Virus record (IMG/VR): IMGVR_UViG_3300044799_000138
Coordinates: 1-27,519 of that record
Length of the DNA: 27,519 nt
Origin: a virus
Direction: 5' to 3' (one strand)
Shown here: in pieces, positions 1 to 5,641 of the stretch
Numbering within the stretch: position 1 is the first letter of the stretch
How the letters are laid out: each line of letters starts with the position of its first letter
The notes under the pieces: generated by a model
What the model was told of the DNA's origin: nothing
The model's input: only the letters and a program-made list of their open reading frames with translations
Databases searched by the model: none
Translations under genes and position numbers: made by a program

Positions 1-114
1 GGGGAAACAGCAAAGTCGAGGCATGGGAAAACAGCAAAGTCGAGGCATGGGAAAACAGCAAAGTCGTGGCAAGGGAAAACAGCAAAGTCGAGGCAAGGGA
101 AAACAGCACAGTCG
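1..114. repeat. 24-bp tandem repeat, about 4.75 copies
   Basis: Units begin at 1, 25, 49, 73 and 97 (last one 18 bases). The core is GGGAAAACAGCAAAGTCGAG followed by GCAT or GCAA. Unit 1 has one base change in the GGGAAAAC block, unit 3 has CGTGG for CGAGG, and the last unit has CAC for CAA. The 24-base period equals eight codons, so the array keeps frame and encodes an octapeptide repeat in the gene it lies in. It touches the left edge, so total copy number is unknown. Confidence 0.95.
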
Positions 115-212
115 AAATAAAATCTACATTAGCAGTAGTTATCTCAAACGGCAAAATCTTCGTCCACACCGACGCAGAAGTTGTTAAAACTACTAAGGTC
201 GGTCCAGAATGA
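3..212 (+). CDS. C-terminal end of an octapeptide-repeat protein (5' end outside window)
   Basis: Frame 3 is open from the left edge to TGA at 210-212 and ends in an ATGA overlap with the next gene, which identifies it as the coding frame. The visible 69 residues start with about five copies of an eight-residue unit, NSKVEAWE or NSKVEARE, and end in a non-repetitive tail (LAVVISNGKIFVHTDAEVV). Alternating V/A/W and polar residues at a period of eight resemble the NATVRAWG-type repeats seen in uncharacterised phage and bacterial proteins, thought to form beta-helix or beta-solenoid rods; that link is from memory of the pattern. It is the first visible gene of the plus-strand early operon. Function unknown; a surface or binding rod is possible. 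Confidence 0.75.
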   Translation, partial: GNSKVEAWENSKVEAWENSKVVARENSKVEARENSTVEIKSTLAVVISNGKIFVHTDAEVVKTTKVGPE

Positions 213-1024
213 ACAGCATTAGTTTTGGCAATCCCGACGAGACTTGGGCGAAACACAACATAACCCAGTATCCCGTCGACTACAACGACGAAAAGTCAAA
301 CTGGAAGGCAATCGTCCGCAACGACAAACTTGTAGCCATCCTCAGCAAATACTACGTTCTCCTGCCAAATGAAGAAGCATTCAACGTAGCAATGACAGCA
401 GCACAAATGGCTGGACTACAACCTTTCACGCCAGCACGATTCGGAATGTTCGCACCTAAAGACAACCGCTTATACAACAAAGCCGAAACACGGATGCATG
501 CGCTTTTCATGCCAAAAGACGAGCATACAGTAGGCGGCGAAAAACTGAAAATCGGCGTCGACGTGTTCAATGCGATAGACGGCTCATCAAGTTTCGGAGC
601 AAGCATATTCACATACCGAGCCATCTGTGGCAACGGCGTAATCTACGGCAAACAAGAAATCTTCGGCGTCACACAAATCCACACGAAAGGACTGCAACCA
701 GTCATCGACAACTTGAAAAACGTTATCTTGTCGGTGATGGATCACACAAACGACGTGTTAGAAGGCTACAAAAGACTGGCAGAAGAACGCTTAACCGAGA
801 AGATGGTTGAACGGCTACGAAAGAAGTTTCCAAAAACGGTTCAGCCAGAATGGTTGAAAGTTGAAGAGAAGCAAGCGCAGTTCGTAGCCTTAAAAGACAT
901 CTCTTTGTGGGAAGCCTACAACGACTTGACACAACTGATTTGGCACAACAAGTCAGACATCACAACCAAGAACCAGCAATACAACGCTCTGCACAAAATC
1001 ATTCCATTGGTGGTAAGACAATGA
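209..1024 (+). CDS. DUF932 family protein (phage/plasmid-like)
   Basis: 271 residues. The central part (YRAICGNGVIYGKQEIFG, about residues 136-153) and the preceding stretch with a conserved GVDVFNAIDGSSSFGASI block match the DUF932/TIGR03299 family, which is common on phages, plasmids and archaeal viruses. The C-terminal third is helical and charged. The biochemical function of the family is not established; it is often near recombination or replication genes, and here it shares an operon with PCNA. Start ATG overlaps the stop of the upstream gene (ATGA) and its own stop overlaps the next ATG, so translation is probably coupled. Confidence 0.8.
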   Translation: MNSISFGNPDETWAKHNITQYPVDYNDEKSNWKAIVRNDKLVAILSKYYVLLPNEEAFNVAMTAAQMAGLQPFTPARFGMFAPKDNRLYNKAETRMHALFMPKDEHTVGGEKLKIGVDVFNAIDGSSSFGASIFTYRAICGNGVIYGKQEIFGVTQIHTKGLQPVIDNLKNVILSVMDHTNDVLEGYKRLAEERLTEKMVERLRKKFPKTVQPEWLKVEEKQAQFVALKDISLWEAYNDLTQLIWHNKSDITTKNQQYNALHKIIPLVVRQ

Positions 1025-1266
1025 TGTCAGCAGAACAAGCCAGGGCGTCAGGGATACAGCCTTCGCTTTCTTTTTCTGTGAAACATGACTGTGGAAAATG
1101 CGGTCACGTCAAAGTCTGCGCACCCTTCAGAGCCATTGAACCTTTAATGAAAAACTGGGAAGAGCAAGACCGACCATTTGAAGCGACAGAACTAGCGAAC
1201 ATCTGCAAGGAATTCATACCATTCAGCGTTTTCGAGACTTTAAAACAAGTCGGTGACAAGCCATGA
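1021..1266 (+). CDS. small Cys-rich putative zinc-binding protein
   Basis: 81 residues. I chose ATG at 1021 (ATGATG) because it overlaps the upstream TGA at 1022-1024; the same frame runs further upstream to 907 but that would lie inside the DUF932 gene. Residues 22-33 contain C-x2-C-x5-C (CGKCGHVKVC) and a fourth Cys follows about 35 residues later (ANICKEFIP), giving a four-cysteine set that could hold one zinc. Small proteins with this spacing are frequent in archaeal viruses and plasmids. Function unknown; position between DUF932 and AbrB genes suggests an early regulatory or replication accessory role. Confidence 0.75.
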   Translation: MMSAEQARASGIQPSLSFSVKHDCGKCGHVKVCAPFRAIEPLMKNWEEQDRPFEATELANICKEFIPFSVFETLKQVGDKP

Positions 1267-1358
1267 AAGAAACGAATCGAGTCTTCATCGGCGAATTTCA
1301 AGTAGGAAAAAAATGGTATCGTGTTGAAGCAGTAACTTATGAGGTCGAGCACAAATGA
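1263..1358 (+). CDS. 31-residue hypothetical protein
   Basis: ATG at 1263 overlaps the upstream TGA (1264-1266), and its own TGA (1356-1358) overlaps the next ATG at 1355. The product starts MKETNRVFIGEFQVGKKWYR and continues with a short beta-rich tail (VEAVTYEVEHK). There is no recognisable domain. The reason to call it is that it exactly fills the gap between two genes with the ATGA coupling used by every other gene in this operon. Confidence 0.55.
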   Translation: MKETNRVFIGEFQVGKKWYRVEAVTYEVEHK

Positions 1359-1516
1359 AAGAGCGAGTTCTAGGTCAAACAACAGTTAGCAGCCAAAACC
1401 AAATCACACTCGTCAAAGAAGTGTTGCCGTTCTTGGAAGTGAAGGCTGGAGACGAAATCGAGTTTGTCTTAAACAACGAAGAAATCATCATTCGCAAGGT
1501 GAAAAAGCATGTCTGA
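1355..1516 (+). CDS. AbrB/SpoVT-like swapped-hairpin DNA-binding protein
   Basis: 53 residues. The pattern VSSQNQITLVKEVLPFLEVK, then AGDEIEFVLNNEEIIIRKVK is the standard swapped-hairpin AbrB layout: a 'G-Q-x-T-v-S-s-x-x-Q-i-t-l-p' strand-loop, a short helix, then 'v-k-a-G-D-e-i-e-f'. Such dimers bind DNA as transition-state regulators or antitoxins. No toxin gene is adjacent, so a regulator of the early operon is more likely. Start and stop both overlap neighbouring genes (1358 upstream, 1509 downstream). Confidence 0.8.
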   Translation: MKERVLGQTTVSSQNQITLVKEVLPFLEVKAGDEIEFVLNNEEIIIRKVKKHV

Positions 1517-2198
1517 ACCGCAATGGCTTAAGGCACGCAAGAAAGACGGCTACATTGAACTTCGTGAAGTGCAAGGCGACAGCGAAGTAATCAAGATTCC
1601 CGAAGGAAACGACGTTACTGTGGTTAAAGCAACGCACTTCATAGCCAAAGACGTCAACGGCGCTCTGTATCCCATAAGCAAAGACGTTTTCTTCAAGACC
1701 TACGAGTTCGTGAAGCAAGAAGAGAAGGCGTCGCCACCAGACTTTTTCAAAGAGTTAACCATTCACAGAAGCATCACGCTGAAGAAAGGCGACGACTATG
1801 AGAAAACAGATTTCACGTTGACAGTTGATTTGTCGGCTTTGGCAGAGCAGCGAAGCGACGTTGTGGAAGACGCTAAAAACCGTGTGCTGGACCTACTTGA
1901 CAAATGGACTGACGAGGTTAAGGGAACAAGCGACGTGCAAGAAAGCGTCAAGAACATTCCAAAACTAGACTTAGCGAAAATCAACAGTCTACCATGGAAG
2001 ACCTATCAGAAAGAAATTGCGAAGCCAGATGAGGCAGCATGGGTTTACCGCAACCACGAAAGCGCAAAAGAATTGTCAGCAGCCATTGAGAAGGCTGGGA
2101 AAGACGGCTTAACCATCGGAAACATGAACTACACGTTCAGCGGAGACCAACAGCAATTCTTGAACCGTAAACCGTTGGGGAAAGTGGGGAGGAGGTGA
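1509..2198 (+). CDS. hypothetical protein, early operon, upstream of PCNA
   Basis: 229 residues, not recognised. The N-terminal 70 residues are beta-rich (KIPEGNDVTVVKATHFIAKD, then ALYPISKDVFFKTYEFV), the middle has a charged segment with a long helix (about 105-140, SDVVEDAKNRVLDLLDKW), and the C-terminal part has conserved-looking PWKTYQKEIAKPDEAAWVYR and a basic tail. No transmembrane segment or cysteine cluster is present. ATG at 1509 lies inside the end of the AbrB gene, and its TGA (2196-2198) overlaps the PCNA ribosome-binding site, so its expression is tied to PCNA. A nucleic-acid role is only inferred from context. Confidence 0.75.
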   Translation: MSEPQWLKARKKDGYIELREVQGDSEVIKIPEGNDVTVVKATHFIAKDVNGALYPISKDVFFKTYEFVKQEEKASPPDFFKELTIHRSITLKKGDDYEKTDFTLTVDLSALAEQRSDVVEDAKNRVLDLLDKWTDEVKGTSDVQESVKNIPKLDLAKINSLPWKTYQKEIAKPDEAAWVYRNHESAKELSAAIEKAGKDGLTIGNMNYTFSGDQQQFLNRKPLGKVGRR

Positions 2199-2203
2199 AA
2201 GAG

Positions 2204-3085
2204 ATGAGTGAATCAGAGACTTTACCACAAAACACGCAGCCAGACCCAGTTCAGCAAAACACAGAGCAAATAACAGTTCCACAGCCAACGGTGACACCAG
2301 CGCCGCCAGAACCAAAACACGCACTCTTTGAGTGGAACGAAAGCCAATACTTCAAGAAAATCCTGCAGCTTATCGACGTGTTCAGCGACGAAGCCGTTTT
2401 TGTCGTAGACGCAGAAAAGTTGAGCATGACAGTTATGGACCCTTCAAGAGTGTCTATGTTGACTTTAACACTTCCAAAAGAGGCGATGGAAGAGTTTAAC
2501 GCAACAGAAGTTTTGCCAAAAATGCTGTTCACGGTGAACGTCACAGACTTGGTAACGTCGGTTTTCAAGAACACTTACAAGGGTGAGAGTGTGCGCTGGC
2601 TTGTTGAAGACAGTTTTCTGGAGACCGTTTTGAGGGAACGTGTGAAACGCACTTTCAAACGTGTGCTCCTAGAAAATCCATCTGACGAATCAGAATACAG
2701 TAGTCCACAGCCAAAAATCACGCACACGTTCAAAGGAAGATTTGTTCTCGAAAACTTGAACACGATATTCAAGGACACCAGCGGAGGCGAAGCGGTTAGG
2801 CTCATAGGCAACAGCGAGAAACTTCTGTTCAGAGTGGACGACCCATTCTACGAATCAGAAGCCAAGAAAGGAGACGACACAACATTAAGTATTGAGTGTA
2901 GCGAGCCAGAAGTCAAGTCAACATATTCAGTCAGTTATCTCAAGGAAGCGTTGAAAGCGTTGTTTGCTTTGTCGCAAGTAGTCACTATTTCCTACGCAAC
3001 GGATATGCCTTTGAAACTGGAAGCGGACCTAGAAAACTACGGAACAGCAACCATCTGGATAGCGCCACGCATTGAAACGGAGTGA
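2204..3085 (+). CDS. PCNA-type DNA sliding clamp with N-terminal extension
   Basis: 293 residues. From about residue 38 the protein follows the archaeal PCNA fold: ALFEWNESQYFKKILQLIDV, then VDAEKLSMTVMDPSRVSML (the typical 'e-G-l-x-x-x-x-M-D-P-S-r-v' segment), and near the end ISYATDMPLKLEADL followed by TATIWIAPRIE, the usual PCNA C-terminus. It should form a trimeric ring that tethers polymerase and other replication factors. The first 37 residues are a low-complexity Q/P/T-rich extension not found in ordinary archaeal PCNA (about 245-250 residues). I chose ATG 2204 because GGAGGTG lies at 2191-2197; a GTG at 2195 is an alternative. No viral polymerase is visible, so it presumably recruits host replication enzymes. 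Confidence 0.9.
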   Translation: MSESETLPQNTQPDPVQQNTEQITVPQPTVTPAPPEPKHALFEWNESQYFKKILQLIDVFSDEAVFVVDAEKLSMTVMDPSRVSMLTLTLPKEAMEEFNATEVLPKMLFTVNVTDLVTSVFKNTYKGESVRWLVEDSFLETVLRERVKRTFKRVLLENPSDESEYSSPQPKITHTFKGRFVLENLNTIFKDTSGGEAVRLIGNSEKLLFRVDDPFYESEAKKGDDTTLSIECSEPEVKSTYSVSYLKEALKALFALSQVVTISYATDMPLKLEADLENYGTATIWIAPRIETE

Positions 3086-3142
3086 GTGATTTTTGCACAA
3101 TAATATACACCAAACACGCTCGCAAACAAGCCTCATCCTCTC

Positions 3143-3148
3143 TTTTTT
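3143..3148 (+). terminator. oligo-T terminator of the early operon
   Basis: Run of six T (CTCTTTTTTCA) about 60 bases after the PCNA stop, with another T5 at 3089-3093. Intrinsic termination at T-runs is usual in archaea. A new promoter-like element follows at 3196. Confidence 0.45.
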
Positions 3149-3195
3149 CACCAAAACCTTAACCCAAAAAGAGATAGCAACCGCAAATCTAATAT

Positions 3196-3205
3196 GCTTA
3201 AAATA
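3196..3205 (+). promoter_or_regulatory. TATA-like promoter of the second plus-strand unit
   Basis: GCTTAAAATA centred near 3201, about 22-27 bases upstream of the TTG start at 3223. This is the usual archaeal TATA-to-start-site spacing, so the transcript may begin at or next to the start codon. There is an AGGAGA at 3205-3210, but it would be lost from such a short leader. The gap 3086-3222 holds no gene. Confidence 0.45.
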
Positions 3206-3222
3206 GGAGAATCGAGCATTAA

Positions 3223-3528
3223 TTGAGTAACATTGAGGGAAAACAAACGGACCTGTATCTATCGAAAACTGAGAGAAAAATCTTTGACGCCCTAGCAAAA
3301 TCAGTCAGCATTAAAGAGGCAGCGATGAAACTAGGTTTAGACCCACAGAGCCTTTACAACTGGAAATGGAAACTGCTGAAACGTTACAAGGCTAGAAGAG
3401 GCTGGATAAACGCTGTGCTTTCTCAAGCCCGACGCAACCAACTACTGAAAGATTTGTTGTCAACGAAGAAGCCTCTCGAAGACGTCATAGAAGACTTAGG
3501 CGAAGAAGAATGGCAGACAATTCGGTGA
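3223..3528 (+). CDS. helix-turn-helix protein
   Basis: 101 residues from a TTG start. Residues about 15-50 form a helix-turn-helix of the sigma-region-4/transposase type: KTERKIFDALAKSVSIKEAA, then MKLGLDPQSLYNWKWKLLKR, where 'IKEAAMKLGLDPQSLYNW' is the two-helix DNA-binding unit. The C-terminal half is basic then acidic (ARRNQLLKDLLSTKKPLEDV). Probably a viral transcription regulator. It heads a group of small zinc-finger genes and overlaps the next one by 19 bases. The TTG is chosen because it sits at the expected distance from the TATA element and no ATG is available before residue 29. Confidence 0.75.
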   Translation: MSNIEGKQTDLYLSKTERKIFDALAKSVSIKEAAMKLGLDPQSLYNWKWKLLKRYKARRGWINAVLSQARRNQLLKDLLSTKKPLEDVIEDLGEEEWQTIR

Positions 3529-3695
3529 GAAGGTGTGCAGAAATAATGAAATCTTCTGAAGAAAGAAAGATACGATGTGGTTTATGTAATGTGGATGTTG
3601 AGGACTGGGAAGAACATAAGAAGTCAGAACAACATCAAAAATACCTTAATAATCAAGGTCTCATTAACAAGATGCTTAGTGAAAATCATGTATGA
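3510..3695 (+). CDS. C2H2 zinc-finger protein
   Basis: 61 residues. Residues 23-42 hold C-x2-C-x11-H-x5-H (CGLCNVDVEDWEEHKKSEQH), a U1/matrin-like C2H2 finger, which is a typical small nucleic-acid or protein-binding module in archaeal viruses. A second possible start is ATG 3546, which has GAGAAGGTG 12 bases upstream and would remove 12 residues without touching the finger. The stop overlaps the next short reading frame. Confidence 0.75.
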   Translation: MADNSVRRCAEIMKSSEERKIRCGLCNVDVEDWEEHKKSEQHQKYLNNQGLINKMLSENHV

Positions 3696-3744
3696 CGAGA
3701 AAGGAGACGCATTCGTTTACCCAATAGAGGAGAAAGAAAAATGA
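3688..3744 (+). CDS. possible 18-residue peptide
   Basis: ATG at 3688 reads MYDEKGDAFVYPIEEKEK and stops at 3742-3744. It overlaps the end of the zinc-finger gene and its TGA overlaps the next ATG (3741), continuing the ATGA chain. The length is too short to judge by composition; it may only serve to couple translation. Confidence 0.3.
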   Translation: MYDEKGDAFVYPIEEKEK

Positions 3745-3920
3745 GTTATGGCTATGGCGTAATTCATGCAGTAGTTGAGTGCGAAGATTGTGAATGGAAA
3801 TCAACGAGTTACAAAAATGCTCAAGCGACAGCGAAAATTCACGCTAAAAGATACGGTCATAAAGTCGTAGGAGATTTAGGTATATCATTCTTTTACGATT
3901 ATCGAAAGGAGAAGGTGTAG
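3741..3920 (+). CDS. small C2H2-like zinc-finger protein
   Basis: 59 residues, below the usual size cut-off. Residues 14-40 have C-x2-C (VECEDCEWKS) then H-x5-H (IHAKRYGH), followed by KVVGDLGISFFYDYR. Small archaeal proteins with 'C-x-x-C ... A-x-x-H-x-x-x-x-G-H-x-V' are common and are thought to be one-finger DNA-binding proteins. GAGGAGAAAG just upstream (3727-3736) is a good ribosome site. It lies in a cluster of four Cys/His-rich small genes. Confidence 0.7.
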   Translation: MSYGYGVIHAVVECEDCEWKSTSYKNAQATAKIHAKRYGHKVVGDLGISFFYDYRKEKV

Positions 3921-3922
3921 AA

Positions 3923-4054
3923 ATGAAGAGAATCAATGTTAAATTCTACTGCACAAAAGACTTTCCAATATGCCATGAAGTCTGTGTTACTGACTGTGGT
4001 GAACCATCTCTTAGAATGTGTAAACATCTCAAAATAGTTCTTGATAAGGAGTAA
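3923..4054 (+). CDS. 43-residue Cys-rich protein
   Basis: Product begins MKRINVKFYCTKDFPICHEV and has six cysteines (10, 17, 21, 25, 33 and one His at 35), ending LKIVLDKE. The cysteine set could bind one metal ion, but the spacing matches no family I recognise. It has a clear ribosome site, GGAGAAGGTG, at 3908-3917. The spacing and reading direction place it in the same unit as the zinc-finger genes. Confidence 0.6.
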   Translation: MKRINVKFYCTKDFPICHEVCVTDCGEPSLRMCKHLKIVLDKE

Positions 4055-4062
4055 AGGCTCAA

Positions 4063-4392
4063 ATGAAAGTCTTTAAAGAGGTTTTTCTGCAATGGCGTTC
4101 AGCACACAGTCTTCTGTTGAAAGACGAGTCAGGTGACTTATACCAAGTTTTCAATTTCCCTTTTTCTCAATATTTAGAAAGCAAGTTTCTATGCAGCGAC
4201 TTATGTGGAAATCCGCTTCACAGACCGCATTTGTCTTGTTTGACTTGTCGTATTCGTAGGGCTTGGAAAAACCCTAGAGAGAGGACGGTGAAAGTAATGC
4301 CTTACATCATGTTGATTAGGGTTCAGCGCTGTCGCTGGCGTCGAATGTTACTGAAAAAACTGTTGGCGATATGCGAGGTCCTAGCAAGTTAA
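4063..4392 (+). CDS. hypothetical protein with paired CxxC-type cysteines
   Basis: 109 residues. The middle holds C-x3-C (CSDLCGNP) and C-x2-C (SCLTCRIRR), about 15 residues apart, a possible zinc site; the last 40 residues are very basic (RVQRCRWRRMLLKK). The start ATG follows AAGGAG (4046-4051) at a slightly long distance. The C-terminal third looks less protein-like than the start, so the true end or even the whole gene is uncertain. It is the last plus-strand gene before the convergent virion operon. Confidence 0.45.
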   Translation: MKVFKEVFLQWRSAHSLLLKDESGDLYQVFNFPFSQYLESKFLCSDLCGNPLHRPHLSCLTCRIRRAWKNPRERTVKVMPYIMLIRVQRCRWRRMLLKKLLAICEVLAS

Positions 4393-4398
4393 AAAAAA
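4391..4398 (-). terminator. oligo-T terminator of the virion operon
   Basis: Eight A on the plus strand, that is T8 on the minus strand, 30 bases after the stop of the last minus-strand gene (4429). It fits an archaeal T-tract terminator for the long virion transcript. Confidence 0.55.
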
Positions 4399-4428
4399 GA
4401 GGACGGGTGCGTCTGAAAAGAGAACGCA

Positions 4429-4851
4429 CTATGTTGGTGCTGGCGGCGTCGGCTGCACAGCAGTTTTTACTTTTATCCAGCCAGCCTTAATAGCGATTAT
4501 CTTCGCAAACCAGTAGAGCCATAATGTTAAGCCAGCGTTGGCAAGCCAGTCCGTTGCTTGTGTGTAGGACCAGCCTGTGTAGACTGTTATCGCACCTATC
4601 GTCATGCCAATTAGCAATGTTGCAATGAATTTTGTCGGGTCAAAGTCGTCGGGGTTTGTGCTGCTGAAGTAGCCTAACATGCTATTGAAGACTGCTGAAA
4701 CAATCGCTGGCAGCAACACTTTCACGAAGTTTGTTGCAAAATCTTCCAGCGACGGTTTGCTGCTGTCTTGAGCGTAAACCACAGCAACCGTGCATGTAAC
4801 CATGACCAAAAAAGTCAAGGCTACTAGAACGGCTGCTAGTTTCTTCTGCAT
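4429..4851 (-). CDS. holin-like membrane protein with signal peptide
   Basis: 140 residues. Residues 1-28 form a signal peptide or first membrane helix (KLAAVLVALTFLVMVTCTVA) with a possible cleavage after AQ; two or three more hydrophobic helices follow (VKVLLPAIVSAVFNSMLGYF, FIATLLIGMTIGAITVYTGW, LTLWLYWFAKIIAIKAGW), then a short P-rich tail. Small size, several helices and position at the end of the tail genes suggest a holin or other lysis protein, but no lysin is visible, so this is inference. GGAGGTGA sits nine bases before the ATG. It is the last gene of the minus-strand operon. Confidence 0.65.
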   Translation of the reverse strand: MQKKLAAVLVALTFLVMVTCTVAVVYAQDSSKPSLEDFATNFVKVLLPAIVSAVFNSMLGYFSSTNPDDFDPTKFIATLLIGMTIGAITVYTGWSYTQATDWLANAGLTLWLYWFAKIIAIKAGWIKVKTAVQPTPPAPT

Positions 4852-4902
4852 CTTTTGTTTTCACCTCCGAAAATTTGGTTACTATTCAAAAAAAACTAGA
4901 AA

Positions 4903-4981
4903 AGACGTGTGAGTGAAGGCGAGCATCAGAACCATGACCACGGATACTGAAAACCCGTCTTCAGTCTCACACGCCGTCTTA
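4903..4981 (-). ncRNA. candidate structured RNA or cis-element in intergenic gap
   Basis: The gap 4862-5001 has no credible reading frame but has nested inverted repeats: AAGAC (4903-4907) with GTCTT (4977-4981), GTGTGAG (4908-4914) with CTCACAC (4967-4973), and ACTGAA (4947-4952) with TTCAGT (4961-4966). The first two stack with a 3-base bulge (4974-4976), enclosing the small hairpin and a 32-base single-stranded region. Strand is assumed to be that of the surrounding operon. It could be an RNA, a transcript processing site or a protein-binding site. Confidence 0.35.
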
Positions 4982-5001
4982 ACGTATTGTTACTGTAAAA
5001 T

Positions 5002-5358
5002 TTAAACTTCTTGCAAGGTTACGGTGCAGTAGCGCATGTTGACTGTTCCTTCGACCAGAACCTTGTCGGATACTTGCTTTATGAAAACTGTGGTGTCTGC
5101 GGTTCGTCTTGGGTCGTCGCTATACAGTTTTACTTCTGTTCCAGCAGCCATTAGACTGAGAAAGTCTTTTGCTGCGCTGTTATCCCAGAGGACGTCGGTT
5201 TCAAAGAATTCGATGGTGATTTGCTGCACTTTTCCGTATGCCTTATGTTTACGTTTGTAGGCTGCGTTAACCCATGCGTCATATTCAGTTCCGACGACGT
5301 CGCCGCTGCCGCCTATTGACTTGACGTTTAGTTCTCGGTTGTTAAGTTTCACCGTCAT
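5002..5358 (-). CDS. putative distal tail protein
   Basis: 118 residues, beta-rich, without cysteine pairs or membrane segments: MTVKLNNRELNVKSIGGSGD at the start and GTVNMRYCTVTLQEV at the end. It is the third gene after the tape measure, a place normally held by tail-tip or baseplate proteins. The alternating hydrophobic pattern (TIEFFETDVLW, TEVKLYSDDP, TTVFIKQVSDKVLVEG) would suit a tail-tube or hub-like beta-barrel. I do not recognise the family; the assignment rests on position. Confidence 0.6.
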   Translation of the reverse strand: MTVKLNNRELNVKSIGGSGDVVGTEYDAWVNAAYKRKHKAYGKVQQITIEFFETDVLWDNSAAKDFLSLMAAGTEVKLYSDDPRRTADTTVFIKQVSDKVLVEGTVNMRYCTVTLQEV

Positions 5359-5360
5359 GG

Positions 5361-5636
5361 CTAAGTCTCCAAATCAACGTCGATGAATTGTGTGTAGTCA
5401 AACAGTTCTCGAAGAGGTTTCTTTCCTGCTCTGATTTCAGCGAAGATTTGCAGCACCGTTTCTTTGACGTCTTGAAGTGTTAGGCTTCGTCCAATGATGT
5501 TTTTGACGGTTTTCAAACGTTCACGCAAGTCCGCTTCATTGATGTCAACTGTTTTAGTTACTGCGCCGTCGCTGTATTCAAAACGCAGCACGGTTTCGCC
5601 TAGTTGAGTGTGAATTTGAGTTAGTTTTATTGTCAT
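5361..5636 (-). CDS. hypothetical protein, distal tail region
   Basis: 91 residues from ATG 5636, which has GAGGTAAC ten bases upstream; the frame is open further upstream but only within the preceding gene. The N-terminal half is beta-rich (LTQIHTQLGETVLRFEYSDG) and the C-terminal half helical (VKETVLQIFAEIRAGKKPLR). Two bases separate its stop from the next start, so it is co-translated with the downstream tail gene. No family recognised; a small tail-tip or assembly protein is likely from context. Confidence 0.6.
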   Translation of the reverse strand: MTIKLTQIHTQLGETVLRFEYSDGAVTKTVDINEADLRERLKTVKNIIGRSLTLQDVKETVLQIFAEIRAGKKPLRELFDYTQFIDVDLET

Positions 5637-5641
5637 TTTTG

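Noticed and set aside
1-114. 24-bp direct repeats as a CRISPR array
   Set aside because: Units are contiguous with no spacers, and they lie in frame inside a gene.
4359-4486. Alternative plus-strand frame antisense to the holin-like gene
   Set aside because: No ribosome site and it covers the terminator and the end of the well supported minus-strand gene.
4908-4973. tRNA-like element with 7-bp acceptor-like stem
   Set aside because: 66 bases is too short, and no T-loop, D-arm and anticodon arm set can be formed on either strand.
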